A stretch of DNA of 64,000 nt from NCBI RefSeq assembly GCF_902167145.1, contig NC_050101.1, forward strand, positions 134,322,990-134,386,989. The letters are read 5' to 3'. Source of the DNA: Zea mays. Its lineage: Eukaryota; Streptophyta; Magnoliopsida; Poales; Poaceae. The notes beneath the pieces were generated by a model. The model made no database searches, was not told the origin of the DNA, and saw only the letters and a list, made by a program, of their open reading frames with translations. Position 1 is the stretch's first letter. Each line of letters starts with the position of its first letter. Both the position numbers and the translations under genes were made by a program. Shown one piece after another: positions 32,100 through 43,237 of the stretch.

Positions 32100-33784
32100 T
32101 AACAACATTGTAATATGTGGATCCAACAAGGAAGGCTGATGACTGCATCTGTTCCAGCACAGCTAGCGCCCAAATCTCATTGCCCTTACTCCACTTAACG
32201 AACTTTTTAGCTGGTAGTTTAGAAACTTGCAATGGCGGGGGAACCACACCTTGAAGCTGAATGGGTTGTCCGTGGTGCACACACATTAGTGTCCGATGAG
32301 TCCAATGACACTCTAGGACTATGAGGAGAAAGCCAGTCGTAACCGAGAACGGCATCGTATGCACCCAATTGGACTAATTTCATATCAGTGCGAAAGGTAT
32401 GGCCTTAGGTCCACCATTCCAACATGTACAGGTTTGGAATACTGAGATGAAAGACCCAACTGGTTCACAAAAGCAGTACTCACAAAACTAGTAGAGCTTC
32501 CAGAATCAACAAGAATTAACGTCACTTGATTGTGCACCAGAGCTCACAGATGCAAACAACCATCACGTTCTGTACCGGACAGAGCATTCAGGGATAGATG
32601 ATGGAACTCCTTAGTCAAAGCATCCTCCACAGCCAATTGATTTAATGTCTCCTCTGTCAACTCCAAATCAAGATCATTCACCACAATAGCATTTAGTTGT
32701 GGCTTACTACGCTTGGTACACTTGTCAGGATGTGTGGGATCAAATGGCTCGCCACAGAAAAAACATGGTCCATTGGCTTTACGATAATCATGTAGTTGTC
32801 GTTCACACCACAAAGGAGTTGTGGTAACGGAACGCTGCTCAGGTTTAACCGGTGCTATAGCAGTCTTATGAGGCCATATCTTTGAATGTTTCTGTCGACT
32901 CTGGTCCTGCACTTGCTCCTGCAATTGGGCCAAAAGCATTGCTCGGTCGAGATCATGAGGCACCTGAGCGAGCACTGGCCCTTGGATCTCAAATTTTAGG
33001 CCCTTGACAAATTGTGAAACAAAGAACATTTCATCATAACCAGTGTGAAACATAGAAACTTCAAACCAGAGGTCTTCGAAACGCTGAGCATATTCATTCA
33101 CTGTGGCACGCTGTTTAAGATCCAATAAACTAGCCAAAGCCTTTCTGTAATCCTCGGCCCCAAATTTCCTTTCCACTGCATCACAAAACTGCAACCAACT
33201 GCAACTTGACACATTGAGCTTAAACACTTGCCACCATTTTGCCGCATTCCCTTCCATATGCAGAGCAGCTGTAGTAACCCACATGGTTGGCTGGACATCA
33301 TAGATACGAAAATAATCAGTACACTTATCCAACCAAATCTTGGGCTGAGAGCCATCAAACTTAGGAAAACTAAGTTTGGGTAAAGTATGACTGTTCAATG
33401 TGGTTCTCATGGTCGGCAAGTCCTATCGTGGGTGGACTGGATACCTGGTCGAGGAGGGCGAGGTGGAGACTATTCTAACAAGCTAGAATCAGAAGACTGA
33501 CTAATACCATCCTCTGACAGCTGCTCGGCCATCTGTTGGAGACTAAGCTGAGCCACGACTCTTCCAGTTTCTGCAATCTACTTGCCCATCAACTGTTGAC
33601 CAGTGGTTACCTGTGTAATAGCACCGGAATTAATATCCAACTGAACCATCATCCGTTGCTGATTGGTGTTGATCTGACCGATCTGATCGAACATGAGATC
33701 CATATTCTCGAGAACACGGTGCCAGTTGGCCGCGTTCTGGTTAGTGTTCACTGCCATGGCGTCCAACAGAAACTGTGTCTGCAT
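32100..33784 (-). pseudogene. Element F gag and protease, broken
   Basis: The gag domain (LPKLSFPKFDGSQPKIWL, then AAKWWQVF, then FKGLKF-type region) is open from 33419 to 32544, with an upstream part at 33784-33578 separated by stops. A zinc-knuckle-like CFFCGEPF ... HPDKC is near 32735-32765. A protease active-site segment LILVDSGSSTSF is near 32490-32515 before further stops. Confidence 0.8.
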
Positions 33785-34264
33785 GGATGGTCGAGGGGGC
33801 GCCGTGATTGATTACCCACAAGCTTACCGTGCGGGCTGGAATTACAGGGAAAAACAGGTCCTTGCGGGTAGCAAAGCACTCGATCACACAAACCTAGGCC
33901 AGTGCTCAGATCAAAGCCGACGGAATCGTGTAGTCAAGGAAGAGGACTGGAACGAACAGATGGTGTGCATAAGGGTGTAGCACCGCCAAGATTTTGCCGA
34001 GATCTGATCCCCTGACGCCGACCGCGAAACCGAAGCAATCGCCGATTGCAAACAAAGGATTCGATGCGCCGATCTACCACCGCCAACACCACCCACTCCG
34101 ATCCGCCCCCGCCAACACCACCCACTCCGATCCGCCACCACTACTTCGCCACTGGAAACGAGAGACGGCGCATGCACCGCCGAGGATCACCAAGAGTTTG
34201 ATACCATATGTCACGACGAGACGGCACACACACTGCTGAGGATCACCAAGAGTTTGATACCAAC

Positions 34265-34560
34265 TGTCACAACCCGTGGCCGCCGACGATCGCTTGCCGG
34301 GATGTGAGACGACCAGATGGTGGTAGAGAGCCGAGGAGTTCCTCGTCCCGTTTCTGATGTATTTCTTTTTTGATATTGTTTCTTACACAGTTCCAATGTT
34401 TTATCCCTCACACACAAGCTGACTTCCTGGCCACACATCCATACTCAGCACTTATGTCGGACCCACTTACAGACACAGACTTTCACACTCCCAAGTCTAC
34501 TGCCTATACCTTGAGTCCTGTTGCACATCATTTGTCGCCGACGGTCCTAGTGCGGTGACA
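34265..34560 (-). repeat. 5' LTR of element F
   Basis: 296 bp, TGTCAC...GTGACA. The PBS (minus strand TGGTATCAAACTC) is just inside at about 34251-34262, consistent with an initiator-Met-type primer. A 56-bp tandem duplication (34160-34263) repeats the PBS and a piece of the LTR start. Confidence 0.88.
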
Positions 34561-34565
34561 GCCTG
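34561..34565. repeat. TSD of element F, right copy (gcctg)
   Basis: Identical to 27265-27269. Without F the host sequence would read ...tactg gcctg ttatag... Confidence 0.9.
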
Positions 34566-34862
34566 TTATAGGGCAACATAGATGTCATAGTATTTCCCTT
34601 TCCTATTAAACCGTAGCTACGTTTGCAGTTTATCACAAGTTTCTCTTTTTTCACAGTCCACGACACTAATCAGTTATGACATGATGCTTGCCCAGTTTTG
34701 GATGACTAATGCAACTTACTCAAATCTGGCGCCATCAGAACGTGTGTGTATTTTTCTAGTGTAGGAAACTCTTTTTTTGGTTGGATACACATTGACAGGT
34801 ATGCCATTATTCAGGCAACATTTTGTTCACTAGTGTGGTAGCTTTGTTGATTGGAGTGCGCA

Positions 34863-37434
34863 ATGGGAGGCTGTGCGGGAAAGGTGAGCCTTCTCAAACA
34901 ATGTTAGTCTTGAAACTGCAAGTGTTTTTCCTCTGAAGTTAATATATTTTTTGTTCTTTGTTCAGGTACGTCGTGATGACGAAGAAAAGCTTGATTTTAA
35001 AGGTGGAAATGTTCATATTATAACAAGCAATGAGGGCTGGGACCAGAAGATTGCAGAAGCAAACAGAGATGGGAAAACTGTAAGTAAACGTTAAAAGGAC
35101 TGGAAATGCTCTTTGTGTGTTGTGATTTTTGTTAGAACAACTCCAAGAGCTTATATATAAATTCTAGCTATTGTAGAGGATTCTTAAAAATAGACAGCTT
35201 ACTAAAGGGTGGGGTCACAAACATACTCTCTAAATTTAGCCTTTGACGGTACTTGTAGTGCATGTATTCCTCCCGACGCCGTCAGAACGTATCGCTGGTC
35301 GCGCAGCCGCAGTTCGCTGCCAGCAGCGAATTGGACGCCTGCCACCGCGAGTTCCATTGCCAGGCTGTGGACGTGCAGCCGCAGTTTGTTGCCAGGGAGG
35401 GAGAGAGCCGGGCTGGTTCCACTGCGAGTTCAGTCCCTCAGCAAAGATGCCTAGCTGTGGCCTAGAGCTGGGCTGGTAGTGTGGTGGTGAGGGTGAGGGT
35501 GTGGGCTGGTCACTGTGGCGAGGGAGGGAGCGGCAGGGTGCGCGGGAGCAGGGAATTGGCACGATGGTGGGAGGGCAGGACGGTGCGAGGGAGGGAGATG
35601 GCAAGTCTAGTCCCTCGCCAAAGAGGCTAGCGAAGGGGAGTAGATTAGAGAGGTAGAAGGCGAGTCTGTTGGATGCGATTTTGACCAGACTTTTCTTTTT
35701 TTCTTTTAACTAAACCAATCATTTTACCTAGGCTGTTGGAGTTGCTCTTATGCATTACATGGTGTTTAATTCTATCATTATGCATTGTGTGTGCTATGCT
35801 ATGGAGCTAAAAAGTTCAAGGTAACAGCCTGCATAAACTGCCTAGTATCGATCATGGCCAATTTGTTAAATGAAACACTTTGATGTGTGGATGAGATGAT
35901 AAAGTTCATGCTTTGTAATAGCCAGTTAACAAGTTACAAAAGTGTGCAAAAAAACTTTGTTTCCTGCTGCTTTTGTTGTCCGAACATGATTCACTATTCA
36001 TATCTTATTTAAAACTTATGGTTCAAACTTTTTAAAGAACAAGGAGGATCACATGAAGTGTTTATATGCTAGAACAGGCAATCCCACAAAAATGATTATT
36101 TCAGTTTGTAAGAGGCGCCTCTAGTCTTGAACTTTTAATTTTTGTTCTTACCTGTAAAGCCTGAACTCTTCTGTATAATATGCTGAAGCACATGGAGTAT
36201 TTGCTAATTTATGAACTGGAACTTTTGCTAGCATGGTCATCCTATTGAAATGGTCCATTTCATTTTATTAGAGCCATCGTATGTTCTTGAACTTTTTAGT
36301 TTGTTTAGGCCTCTGAAGTCTGAACTCTTAATTTCTTGTAAGGCCACTTTATTACATGAACTAAGAGATGACGATTTGCTGAGAATTACATTTGTTCGAC
36401 TCACCGGTTTATTTTTGTAGGTTGTTGCAAATTTCAGCGCTTCCTGGTGTGGGCCATGCCGTGTCATTGCTCCTGTCTATGCTGAAATGTCAAAGACTTA
36501 TCCTCAACTCATGTTCTTGACAATAGACGTTGATGACCTGATGGTATTTCAATCTTACATGTGCCAAATTAGTTTTTGGAATTATGCATGGCTTCGACTT
36601 AGGGCATGTTTGGAAGTACCTAGTTTTTAAGAAACTGGTTTATGAAAACTGAGGTGGTTTCAAGCATACCAGTCTATGCCTCAGTTTATAGAAGCTAGAT
36701 TATCAGTTTCTTAAAACCTAAGAAGCTAGTCTTCCTTAGCTAAACCTAGTTTATGAAAACTGAGGTGGTTCCAAACACCATAACCCAGTTTTTTTTTTCA
36801 TAAACCAGTTTCTAAAAACTGGAGATAGGAACTAGATTCTTAAAAACTAGGCTGCTTCCAAACAGGGTCCTAGTCTTGAGTCTGAATTGGTATTAAATAT
36901 TATTTGCTTGTTGATCCTGCTAGGTTCTCGCATTAAATACCTCAAGGTTGTTTGGGTAGATTGCGCTATGTTTCAGCCGCATTGAATAACCTAATTGTAC
37001 TCGAAATGTTCACTTTTGCTTTCTACTGAGAAACACCATGAGAATTACTGCAAAAATTTTGATGTATGCCAGGATAAGTCAATCTACAGTTACTTTTTTT
37101 TCTTTGACCTAAAGATTCCAAGCTGGGTAATATCGATTTTGTAGAGAAGTGCTATTGCTTGTAGTGATGAACCAAAACATGACACTTTACTCAAATCAAA
37201 TGGTATTAAGTATATTTCCATCTCGATAGGTCTGTGCTGCTTTCATCTAACCCTATTCATTGCGTTGTTTTCGTGACTATTCATCTCCAGGACTTCAGCT
37301 CTTCATGGGACATCCGTGCAACCCCGACATTCTTCTTCCTCAAGAACGGGCAGCAGATCGACAAGCTCGTGGGCGCGAACAAACCTGAGCTCGAGAAGAA
37401 AGTGCTAGCAGCCGCTGATGCCAGTACGTCCTAG
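34863..37434 (+). CDS. Thioredoxin h-type protein (h9-like), four coding exons
   Basis: Exons 34863-34883, 34966-35079, 36421-36543 and 37291-37434 join in phase 0 to 133 aa. All introns are GT-AG. The active site WCGPC is in exon 3 and the cis-Pro region (ATPTFFF) in exon 4. Thioredoxin h reduces disulfides of target proteins in the cytosol or at membranes using NADPH-thioredoxin reductase or glutaredoxin. The N-terminus MGGCAGK has Gly2 and Cys4, the myristoylation/palmitoylation pattern known for Arabidopsis TRX h9, so membrane attachment is likely. Length and intron layout fit the family, and no defect is seen. The putative leader intron holds element F; introns 2 and 3 hold TIR elements. 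Confidence 0.93.
35134..35748. mobile_element. TIR element with GC-rich interior in thioredoxin intron 2
   Basis: Inverted ends AGAACAACTCCAAGAGC and GCTGTTGGAGTTGCTCT (15 of 17 matching). The interior 35262-35640 is GC-rich, unlike the AT-rich intron, and could be captured genic or promoter sequence as in Pack-type elements. No clear TSD was found, so the superfamily is open. Confidence 0.6.
36602..36870. mobile_element. MITE in thioredoxin intron 3
   Basis: 269 bp with long imperfect inverted ends (GGGCATGTTTGGAAG ... CTTCCAAACAGGGTCC) and internal repeats of the form ctagtttatgaaaactgaggtggtt. TSD is unclear (possibly TA). Tourist- or hAT-like. Confidence 0.65.
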
Positions 37435-37690
37435 TGACACAAGTGGAAGTGGGCAAACGATCTGTGATGGCTTCCCGGTGTATAGTTTCCATGGTTCATT
37501 TGTGTGCTTGTCCCATGTTTGCCTGGGGACGATGACGTTTTACAATTTTGGCCCCCATCGCGCGCACTCGTCTGTTTCTCTCATGGAAGCCGTGTGAACC
37601 TGTGCGTGTGTGTGACGAATGAACGGAACTTTATATGGACCAGTGCTTAAGAGTCTTCGCAACATAATTATGAAGGTTTGTTTGCATGTT
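37435..37690 (+). other. Thioredoxin 3' UTR and downstream region
   Basis: Follows the TAG at 37432-37434. It is T-rich, without a clear gene. The polyadenylation site cannot be fixed from sequence alone. Confidence 0.4.
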
Positions 37691-37860
37691 CTTGGTTGTA
37701 ACCTCTTTAGTTGTGCGTGGTCTTTCTCTTTCAGCCTTTTCACTACTACTCGGCTAGGAGGGATATTAAGAAAAGACCGAAATAATAGTCTCGGCCAAGA
37801 ATTTCTGAACCTTAGCCTCTCCATCATTAACATGTCGGTGTCAACCGTCCACTCTACAAC

Positions 37861-37978
37861 GACCCAATTGGAGGGTGGCACATAGGATATTGTAATCCTG
37901 AGAGCGGATGAGACATAACGGCCTAATTGGAGGGTGGCACAAAGGATATTGTAATTCGAGAGCGAATGAGACATAACA
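37861..37978. repeat. Two-copy 60-bp tandem duplication
   Basis: Copies at 37861-37918 and 37921-37977 share aattggagggtggcaca...ggatattgtaat...gagacataac with a few differences. No function evident. Confidence 0.8.
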
Positions 37979-38092
37979 AGGGGATTTTTTAAACCAAACC
38001 AGAAAATTCACCTCTGAGGGAAATCGAATCCGAAACTTGGAGATAATACTATAAAGCCTTTAGCCTAGCTAGAGACCCTTTCGTCTGTCTTT

Positions 38093-38802
38093 CACTACTG
38101 AATAATGGAGTTTCGGTTCAACAACTTTTGTTTCGGTTGATCTACAAACGGAATTCATACTAGCTTCCATGTCGGTTTTAAATATAGAGATCCATGCAAA
38201 AGATATTAGTACTAGTCCTCAACCGATACTAATATTAAATAATTTAGTCTTGATTTAATACAAGAATTGGTATCAATATCTTTAGTAGGTTCTGCCAAAA
38301 AGTGGTACTAAAGCTTAAATCTTTAGTATCGGTACTAAAGATCATGTAGCCGGCTCAAAAACCAAAGACACATCTAATACTATTTGTGTAAAAACTTGTA
38401 CTAAAAGGTATTTTCATTTCTCGCCAGCGTAATTGGGAATGCTGTCAACATTTTATAAGCATGGATTCTTTTATAAAATCGGTATTAAAAGTGAAGCATT
38501 TAGGGGCTGTTTGGTTCGTGGCTAAATGTGCCACACTTTGACTAAGGTTAGTCGTTCGAATTGAAGAACTAACCTTAGGCAGAAAAGTTAGGCAAAGTAT
38601 GGCAAGTTAGCCATTAAACCAAACAGGCCTTTAGTACTTGTTCTTAGATATAGGTCTCCCCTATAAATGCAGTGTTGGTCACTCATTTTTATTTCTAAAG
38701 GATATTAAAAACAAGGCAACACATGTTATCAAATTGAAAGCCCCCTTCAATTAACTCTTCTCCGAAGGTTAATTCAAGAGAGAAGATAAAAATGTATGAT
38801 AC
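38093..38802. mobile_element. CACTA transposon end (first copy), truncated
   Basis: Starts CACTACTGAATAATGG and has scattered subterminal motifs (agtatcggt, accgatact, ggtactaaag). It carries a MITE at 38503-38630 and is then joined to a second CACTA end at 38803. The opposite terminus is not found in the window. Confidence 0.6.
38503..38630. mobile_element. Tourist-like MITE
   Basis: 128 bp, ends GGGGCTGTTTGGTT and AACCAAACAGGCCT, flanked by TTA on both sides, the PIF/Harbinger target duplication. Confidence 0.8.
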
Positions 38803-38809
38803 ACTACTG

Positions 38810-39322
38810 GAATCGACGGCTTTGTCGAGTAGCTGAAGCACTCGGCAAAGCCTTAAAAACACTCGACAGAGTCTTTGTCGAGTGTCGCACTCGGCAAAGA
38901 AGGATTGGCACACAGTGCATCGGTAAAGCCTTCTTTGCCGAGTACTTTTTTCGGGCACTCGACAAAGACTTTGCCGAGTGCCAGGAAGTACTCGACAAAG
39001 AAAAGCAGCCGTCACGGCGCCGGGTGACGGAGACGGCGTCTTTGCCGAGTGTCTTAGGTGACACTCGGCAAAGGAGTTATCTTTGCCGAGTGTCTGCCGC
39101 CAGCACTCGGCAAAGAATCCGTCAGCGGGGTCCCTATGTTAGGTTCTTTGCCGAGTGCTTTGTATGACACTCGGCAAAGCGAGCTTTTTTGCCGAGTGCC
39201 AGAGCCACTGCACTCGGCAAAGAACCTATACCGGTGCTCAGGTCTTGGTTCTTTGCCGAGTGCTATGGTCCTGACACTCGGCAAAGCCCTTCTTTGCCGA
39301 GTGTAACACTCGACAAAGTGAC
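38810..39322. repeat. CACTA subterminal repeats
   Basis: Many direct and inverted copies of ctttgccgagtg / cactcggcaaag, often in back-to-back pairs. In En/Spm-type elements such motifs are binding sites for the TnpA-type protein. Confidence 0.9.
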
Positions 39323-39569
39323 CAGTACACACCTTTTTTATTTGTTTTTCCTATTCCATCCAAACAAACAAAAGATACATCACAAATATCACATATATAC
39401 ATCACATATATTATCACAGACATAAATATCCAACACAAATATTAATATACAAGTTCTCAACACAAACAGTATCAACACGAGTTCAGAAGTATCAACACAT
39501 AAGTTTCAAGCTCTGACATAAGTATTCAACATAAGTTTTGTAGTCTGAACACTAAAAACATAACTCTCA

Positions 39570-41590
39570 TTAAGGTGGGCGGTTGGACTAGTGCTGCGTT
39601 GGGCTGGGCACTTCATGAGAGTTGTTGGATGCCGCCCCAGATTGGCCCTGCACAGAGAAGAGATTGCATGTGTTATACCAGATGCATTACCAACATCTAA
39701 CTAAAATTTTGATACTCACAGGAGTATGGAATAGAGCAGGGTCCATTGTAGGGAACAATGGAGGTGGCGGAGCGAAACCCTGTGCGGCGCCAAGGCTCTG
39801 CATGTATTGAAACATCTCTGCCATCCTCTGATGATATGCCTCGCGAGCCACCCGCTCTGCCTCCCGCTCCGCCTCCCGCTCCGCCATCATCCTTGCCTCC
39901 ATCTCTTCTAGTTGGGTCTGTAATATTACAAGCCAACATTATAGTAACTCAAAGAGAAGGTATATAACTCAAGTAAGGATGAGTTACAGAAGCACTAACC
40001 TCGAGTTGCTGTATGCGATGCTGTGAGCTGTCGTGCCGAGGTCGTATGGCTGGACTCGAGCCCGTGCTCCTTGCTCGCACCTGAGACAGAGTGGGAGTGG
40101 AGGATGAGTCGATTGCCCCGTCGGCAATCCAGTACCGCCCATGTCTCTTGCCTCCTCCGACCCTCATGAGCACATCGGGGTTGATCTACTCGGTGCTCGG
40201 ATCATATTCTGGGCCATGGACCTCCTGCGCCATGGCGGTGTAGTCATGAAGGCGGTTGTAGACGGCGGGGTTGGTGTAGGCCTCGGGCCCGTCATCCGGG
40301 TTGTAGGTGACGTCGGATGTCGCCTTGCCCTTATGGGCCATAGCATAGGCCGAGAAGATGGAGCAAGGTCGGCCACCATGTGACGCCGACTGCAAGAAAA
40401 CCAACGAGATAGTTAGAAATAATATCTAATACAATGTTATATACCTAAATAAAAAAGAGAGCTTACCCATGCTTCTGCATATTGGCCCGGGCTCCGGCTG
40501 CCTTGGTGGTGGGAGGGACCTTGCATCATCATACGTTGTTCCCGGCTAGCATTGTGCGCCTCGTCCCACTCAGGCGAGCACCACCTATCCACCATCTGCT
40601 CCCAGCACAGAGGATGTGCGGCACACCAATGTGGAATCATCCACAAAGTAAACACGTAAAGTGCATATGAGAAGATAAAATAAAATTCATGCATGGAGTA
40701 ATGGTACCAAACATGCATGACTTTACCTGCAGGTACTGGCCCCTGGTCAACGACATGGTTCGAGCTTGCTGCTTGGTCACCCTCTCCCCAAGGACGGAGC
40801 CGTGGTAGCTGATGATGGCCTGGATTCGGGCCTCATAGTGCATGTCCACGACGAGCTTCTTACAGCTTGTGGTGGCCACCACATCCGCCCTAGCCTCGTA
40901 TCCAGCCTCGCATATAAATAAATCCTGCATACAAAAACGATGTATCCATGCATTATTTCAAGAATTTGCAATGAATGCGACATATTTTACATTATACTAA
41001 GACTTACCCACAGCTCTTACTTCACCCGCTCCGCCTTGTTATTGAATTCTCGGTCGTCCCGGTCTACTGCATCAGGGGCGACGGTGTAGTGGTCGAAGGT
41101 GTAGGCTGGGCCCGTCACTCTGGCGTACTCAACCAGCCTAGGGAAGTGTTCCCTGCACAGCAGGCCGAGGATGTCATTGGGGAGGCGACGATGACCCCCA
41201 GCATAATCCACAACCGTCCAAGACCTGTCCAAGTGATAAATAAAAAGTATTAGTTTATATTATGATTTTGAACACATACTATGAACAAGAATGAAGAACA
41301 TAAAGTTACATGCCTCTCCCCATCCGGCCGAATCAGCGGTCGCCTGTCCCGAAGTATGGGACGCTGAGGGAGACTCGCGGGACCTCGCAGGTAGATGCTC
41401 CTCGAACCTGAGGCGCCAGAACCTGAGGCGGTCTGCTGAGCTTCGTCGTTGTCCTGTTGCTGGTCGTCGTCGTCCTGCTGCGCCGCCTGCTGCTGGACAA
41501 GGTCGTCCTGCAGCGCCGCCTGCTCTGCCTCGTCTGTCATCCTGCTCCTCCTCCCCCTCCTCCTCCTCAGCCAATTACCGCCCACCATAT
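39570..41590 (-). pseudogene. CACTA accessory transposase-like gene (Transposase_24/Ptta type), multi-exon
   Basis: Exon-like blocks from right to left: acidic Gln/Asp-rich start (41590-41300), WTVVDYAGGHRRLPND (about 41230-41010), HYEARIQAIISYHG (40930-40730), WCSPEWDEAHNASREQ (about 40610-40465), TYNPDDGPEAYTNPAVY (40395-40186), and a Glu/Arg helix before a Pro-rich tail (39925-39720). These resemble plant En/Spm-linked proteins. A TAG at 40186-40188 interrupts an otherwise continuous block. Exon borders are approximate. Confidence 0.65.
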
Positions 41591-41690
41591 TTGTCCAAAA
41601 ACCTGCAATTAAGAGTAAACAAATAAGCACATATAAAAAGATGTATTTAAAAACATGTGCAAAATATAAAGTCATATAGCATTACATCGA

Positions 41691-42335
41691 TTAAAAATAA
41701 TCTTCATATGTGTCCGGGTTAGCCGGATCATAACTCTCATCATCACTATCAATCATTTCATAGTCAACACCATCGAAAGACGCAAGTTCGTCATTAATGT
41801 CATTGCCTTCAAGGATTACTAACTCATTATCATTTTGCACCTCATCATCCTCCTCATCAACAACCATTTCAATATCTACGTCCATTCCGATAGCTTCGGT
41901 TAAGTCTATCTCAAATCGCCCTTCTAGCCCATCTTCTTGGAAGAACTCTCCATCATATGTGTCTGGGTCTAAGTTATAATCTTCATCGTTAGGAACAGGT
42001 AACCTCCCGTGCGGCGACACCTTATACACAACATCCCAACCCTTAAGATGTTCTTTCGTTTGGCACGCATATGGGAGATAATACACTTGTGTGGCCTGTT
42101 GGGCCACGATATAGACATCGTCTCCTGGTAAGGTGGAATCTTGTCGAATTTCGACTATCCCAAGATTAGAATGTGTTCGTCTCGTCACTTGAGGGTCAAA
42201 CCAATGACATTTGAATATCACTGGAGTAAGAGGTTTGGAACCATAAAAATTGAGCTCATATATTTCTTCGATTCGTCCAAAATAATCGACATCGTCAAGG
42301 TCGGGCGTAAAGACTCCAGAACACGTTGTTTTCCG
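41691..42335 (-). pseudogene. C-terminal part of a CACTA TNPD-type transposase (DUF4216-like)
   Basis: Segment with FKCHWFDPQVTRRTHSNLG and VYYLPYACQTKEHLKGWDVV, typical of the C-terminal domain of TNPD transposases, ending in an acidic tail. The N-terminal catalytic part is missing because the sequence passes into element C near 42335. The open frame continues to 42386 into element C by chance. Confidence 0.75.
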
Positions 42336-42340
42336 ATTGG

Positions 42341-43204
42341 GCCGATCACCCGAACCCACACCACCAAAATCACCCCCAAACACCAAAGCAGGAAGACTTC
42401 GCCGAGCAGCCGTATCGCAGAGTCATCCACATGATCACCGGAGGGTCCAACGTCGACTTCGAAACAAAGCGGCAGAAGAGGGATCATTACCGGAGTGTTA
42501 ACCACGTCGCTCTCACCGGCCCAGTGGTACAAACAAGGTGGTCACATGTGCCACTAACCTTCGACGCCAGAGATGTTGATCTGCGCAGCGCACCTCACGT
42601 CGATGCCATGGTGATCAACTGCAGCGTCGCAGGCTGGGACCCACACAAAGTCCTGGTTGACAACGGCAGCCAAGCGGACATCATCTTCCTACACGCCTTC
42701 GACCGCATGGGTATCAGCCACAACTTACTCAAGCCTTCAAACAACCCCCTATATGGATTCGACGGCAAGGGCACCTTCCCCGTCGGCAAGATAGAATTAC
42801 CCCTGTCATTTGGTGTAGCACCCAATGTGCGGAGTGAGCAGGTCACCTTTGACATCGTCGACATGGTTTACCCGTACAACGCTATAATGGGCCGGGGCTC
42901 CATCAATAAATTTGAAGCGACCATTCACGGACTTTACCTCTACATGAAAATTCCGGGTCCGCAAGGTGTGATAACAGTTTATGGTAACCAGCAGACTGCG
43001 TGCAATATTGAGAGAGACTTTGTTCCAGGACAACAGAACGTACACTGCCTCACAACACAACGCGAAGTCTTCGAAGGGACCCGCCCAGTCGCCGACGAAA
43101 AAGTAAAGGCACAGCTACAGAGCAACGACGGAACGAAGGCGGTACCCCTCGATCCAGCAACGCCCAAGCAAACGGTCGTGATAAGCGAAGACCTGACCTC
43201 GTGA
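42341..43204 (+). pseudogene. Element C gag end and protease
   Basis: Closely parallels B from TPKQEDFAEQPY onward, with protease segment VLVDNGSQADIIF. Ends at a TGA at 43202-43204, with another TGA at 43235-43237, where B is open. Confidence 0.8.
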
Positions 43205-43237
43205 GACAAGGAGAAACTCATCTCCTACCTCTCCTGA

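Larger units (their letters stand above)
27270..34560 (-). mobile_element. Element F: decayed Ty3/gypsy chromovirus in the putative leader intron
   Basis: Bounded by diverged LTRs (left 27270 to about 27665 including a MITE; right 34265-34560) with TGTCAC/GTGACA ends and TSD gcctg. Minus-strand gag, protease, RT, RNase H, integrase and a C-terminal chromodomain-like segment are all recognisable but broken by many stops and frameshifts. Element G is inserted in the integrase C-terminal region. The strong LTR divergence makes this one of the oldest insertions in the window. Confidence 0.9.
38803..42335 (-). mobile_element. CACTA transposon (second copy), one end plus 3' parts of its genes
   Basis: Terminal CACTACTGGAATCGACGG at 38803 is followed by dense subterminal repeats and then, on the minus strand, two transposase-type genes. 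The right half is absent: near 42335 the sequence switches to element C. Ordering of the genes fits En/Spm-type elements with the start beyond the break. Confidence 0.75.

Noticed and set aside
37741..37760. Another CACTA-like start (cactactactcgg)
   Set aside because: No subterminal repeats follow and the terminal sequence differs from the two convincing CACTA ends.
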